Of a stretch of 64,000 bases of DNA, positions 61,980 through 64,000 are shown in pieces (positions within the stretch are counted from its first letter, which is position 1; each line of letters opens with the position of its first letter). This stretch comes from Orbilia blumenaviensis (Eukaryota > Ascomycota > Orbiliomycetes > Orbiliales > Orbiliaceae). The translations under genes and the position numbers were made by a program. The notes beneath the pieces were generated by a model, which made no database searches, was not told where the DNA came from, and was given only the letters and a program-made list of their open reading frames with translations. The stretch spans positions 806,001 to 870,000 of the forward strand of contig JAVHNS010000018.1 in NCBI GenBank assembly GCA_036872755.1, given 5' to 3'.

Positions 61980-63070
61980 GGTAGCTTCCCTTTATGGACC
62001 ACGCAGGTCCGTGGTAATGGTGTCGAGAAGAAGAACTAAAGAGAGTCGAGCAGAAAGGCGCTGGCTTCAAGAGAAGCTTTTGCATCAGGTACCATGATCA
62101 GACGACAGTAAATGCAAGGGATGCAATGACGGGTAAGGTGGTTGCAGTGACATCGAAGACATCGTGAATGTGGATGGGTAGCGTGTCCTTGGGCGCCTGT
62201 AAAACCCGAGGGAGAAGGATGAGAACAAGATCCACGGTGAAACCGAAAAATTGTTTTCGTTCTTTATCTCCTCCCAGCTCCTCCGCGTTTTCTTCTTCTC
62301 TCCCTTCCTATTCCCGGTCGCTGTCGCCGCTCTGTTGATGATATCCGGCGAAACGCTTCGAGTTTTTGCGAGGAAGGAAAGAATACGCGCGAAGGGTGAC
62401 AGGCGAACACTTGGGTCAAGGAGACTTACCTTGGAGAATCTGCCAAATATGTCCCTTCGGTAATACACGCGATGAGGCTTCGTGGCCGAAGTTGTGCCGA
62501 TTTAACGAAGGAGGGATAGAACGGCGGTGCTGCTGCTGATGTGCTCGTTCACAATGATGGTGACGAAAGGTTGGTGATGAGATGGAGGTTGATGGGTCTT
62601 GCTCAGGCGGCAGCTTTGGCTTTGAACATTTTTCGGGCGAAAAGCCGAACCCAATAAAAGCCACACCAAGCACAAGCTCAGAAGCAGCAAGGAAGGCCCC
62701 GACACGCCAGCATCCACCGTCATTACTCGAGAGCACACCCACATTCACATCCATCTACGAGACATGAATATATAGCCACAACCGTCGCCCTTGCCATTGG
62801 CATAACAATTCAAACTTTGCTTTCGGGGAACATATCTACATAAGTAAATACCTAGGTACCTAGGTATGCATTTTCCTCACTAGTTACGGTCCCAAACAAG
62901 CAGCTGCTCACAGACCGCGAACTAGATCCCAAGGACACTGGTCCCATAGGCTGCACCGTCAGCTTGCCGTCGCATACCAACCGCACAGATTTAGGGCTGC
63001 CTTTCAAGCCGTTCTCAGTTGCGAATCGATATTAAAGGCTGCTTCGGGCTAAGCATGCCACACGACAGAA
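61980..63070. other. divergent RAT1/USO1 upstream region; a possible 5' UTR intron or small minus-strand gene
   Basis: No gene is firmly supported. On the minus strand an ATG-started frame of 112 codons (62754-62416) runs over a GTAAGT donor at about 62431, and a TTTTACAG acceptor lies near 62200. Read across these sites, another frame ends with a hydrophobic piece (TLPVIASLAFTVV) before a stop. I could not link it to an ATG. It could equally be a spliced RAT1 leader. Near 62842-62870 there is a TACCTAGGTACCTAGGTA palindromic motif. Confidence 0.3.
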
Positions 63071-64000
63071 ATGTTCTCAGGAATCCTAGCCAACCAAGCG
63101 CCGCCTAAGCAAACGGCGGCGGCGACAATTGCTACATTATGCGACCGATTGCTTCATGCTACCTTGCTAGAAGACCGCAGAGCTGCAGTCCAAGGACTCC
63201 GAAGCTTTACTAGGGAATACAGGGAATCTGTTGCATCAGGGGGGCTACGGGGTCTTATTGGAACTCTTGCAAAAGACATCGATGATGTTGATACTGTCAA
63301 GGTCGTTCTTGAAACCCTTATCAATCTATTCGCCAGCGATAGTCAGAACGTATGTGCTTTGTCTCTTATCATATCGCCTTATTACTGCTATCCTAACATC
63401 TATTATGTCTGCGCAGTCCGATACGCCCGACGACATCGCGCTTTGGCTCACAGACGAGTTCACACAGGTAAAGCATTCGTAACCCGCGCAAAGACAGGCA
63501 TCATCTCTTTGGTCTATTCTAAACAAATCGTAAATAGAAACAAGAAAACATAAACCTTCTTATTGACCTACTGGACAAGAGCGACTTCTACGAACGCCTT
63601 TATGCTCTGAGAATCTTGGTCGCCCTCCTCAAGAACAGGCCAGACAGGGCCCGTGATTGCATTTACACGGCCCCGGCAGGGATCGAAAGACTTATTGCGA
63701 CCTTGGAGGATGGAAGAGAGATAATCAGAAACGGTAAGAGTCACCAATGCCTATCCGTCGCCGGTTTATAGGGCTCCCAATGTTGAATTTGTTGTCTCTG
63801 ATAGTCCGTATATATGCAGAGGGGGTCCAACTTTTGATCGCCCTCACAGAAGATCATGTGGAAATCCAGAAGCTTGTTGGTAACTTGGGCGCCTTCGAAA
63901 AGACTTTCAAAATAATTGCTCTCGAAGGAGGGTTGGCTGGAGGGTATTTAGTCCAAGACTGTCTTCGACTCCTCACAAATCTTCTCGCCTTCAACGTCTC
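63071..64000 (+). CDS. USO1: USO1/p115 vesicle-tethering factor, N-terminal part
   Basis: Exons 63071-63349, 63417-63467, 63538-63733 and 63820 onward join in phase and run off the window end. The product begins MFSGILANQAPPKQTAAATI and continues with LLEDRRAAVQGLRSFTREYR, VASGGLRGLIGTL, DDIALWLTDEFTQ, NINLLIDLLDKSDFYERLYAL and GVQLLIALTEDHVEIQKLV. This is the armadillo-repeat globular head of Uso1/p115. The protein tethers ER-derived COPII vesicles to the cis-Golgi with the Rab Ypt1, and its long coiled-coil tail should lie beyond the window. The ATG at 63071 matches the usual start, just before the conserved PPKQ. Confidence 0.93.

Overview
The window is nuclear DNA of a filamentous ascomycete. 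Nearly every gene is a fungal housekeeping gene with short spliceosomal introns (about 50-160 nt, donors mostly GTATGT/GTAAGT/GTACGT, branch sites like CTAAC or CTAAT, acceptors mostly TAG/CAG). Gene content (SUN-family wall protein, Csk1-type kinase, fungal Bre4-like FUSC protein, Fus1-like SH3 membrane protein, large IRA-type RasGAP) points to Pezizomycotina. The high intron number in small genes, such as five introns in a 144-aa AP-2 sigma, would suit an early-branching class (Orbiliomycetes or Pezizomycetes), but that placement is inference. I see no transposon, rDNA, CRISPR, viral or bacterial element.

Layout. 0-6.5 kb: the N-terminus of a possible arginine methyltransferase 3, a two-exon mini zinc-ribbon protein, a one-pass membrane coiled-coil protein, the GPI transamidase catalytic subunit GPI8, a decayed F-box gene, and a three-exon twin-CX9C mitochondrial protein. 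6.6-16 kb (minus strand): cytoplasmic isoleucyl-tRNA synthetase, an SH3 membrane protein, and a Csk1-like CDK-family kinase with a problematic 5' end. 16.5-31 kb (plus strand): SYP1/FCHo endocytic adaptor, RAD3/XPD helicase, Listerin/LTN1 ubiquitin ligase, AP-2 sigma. 31-44 kb: a 15-exon Bre4/FUSC membrane protein (minus), IST1 (plus, with unexpected upstream in-frame exons coding a membrane segment), TAM41 (minus), and a GPI-anchored SUN-family protein (minus). 44-64 kb: an OPT-superfamily transporter (plus), a 2557-aa IRA/neurofibromin RasGAP (plus), RAT1 exoribonuclease (minus) and the 5' end of USO1/p115 (plus). A 1.2-kb stretch at 43.4-44.6 kb is a dense run of microsatellites.

The genes are not an operon or a recognisable pathway cluster. 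Some share cell biology: SYP1 and AP-2 sigma act at the same endocytic site; IST1 (ESCRT) and USO1 (ER-Golgi tethering) are also trafficking factors; GPI8 makes the anchor that the SUN protein appears to carry. I read this as ordinary gene-dense fungal euchromatin. All multi-exon models below were assembled by hand. Exon phases were checked to sum to an open frame, but no transcript evidence was available. The most unusual points are the membrane-segment exons fused in frame to IST1, coding exons of 5, 10 and 14 nt, a probable frameshift in the kinase 5' region, and an F-box pseudogene.
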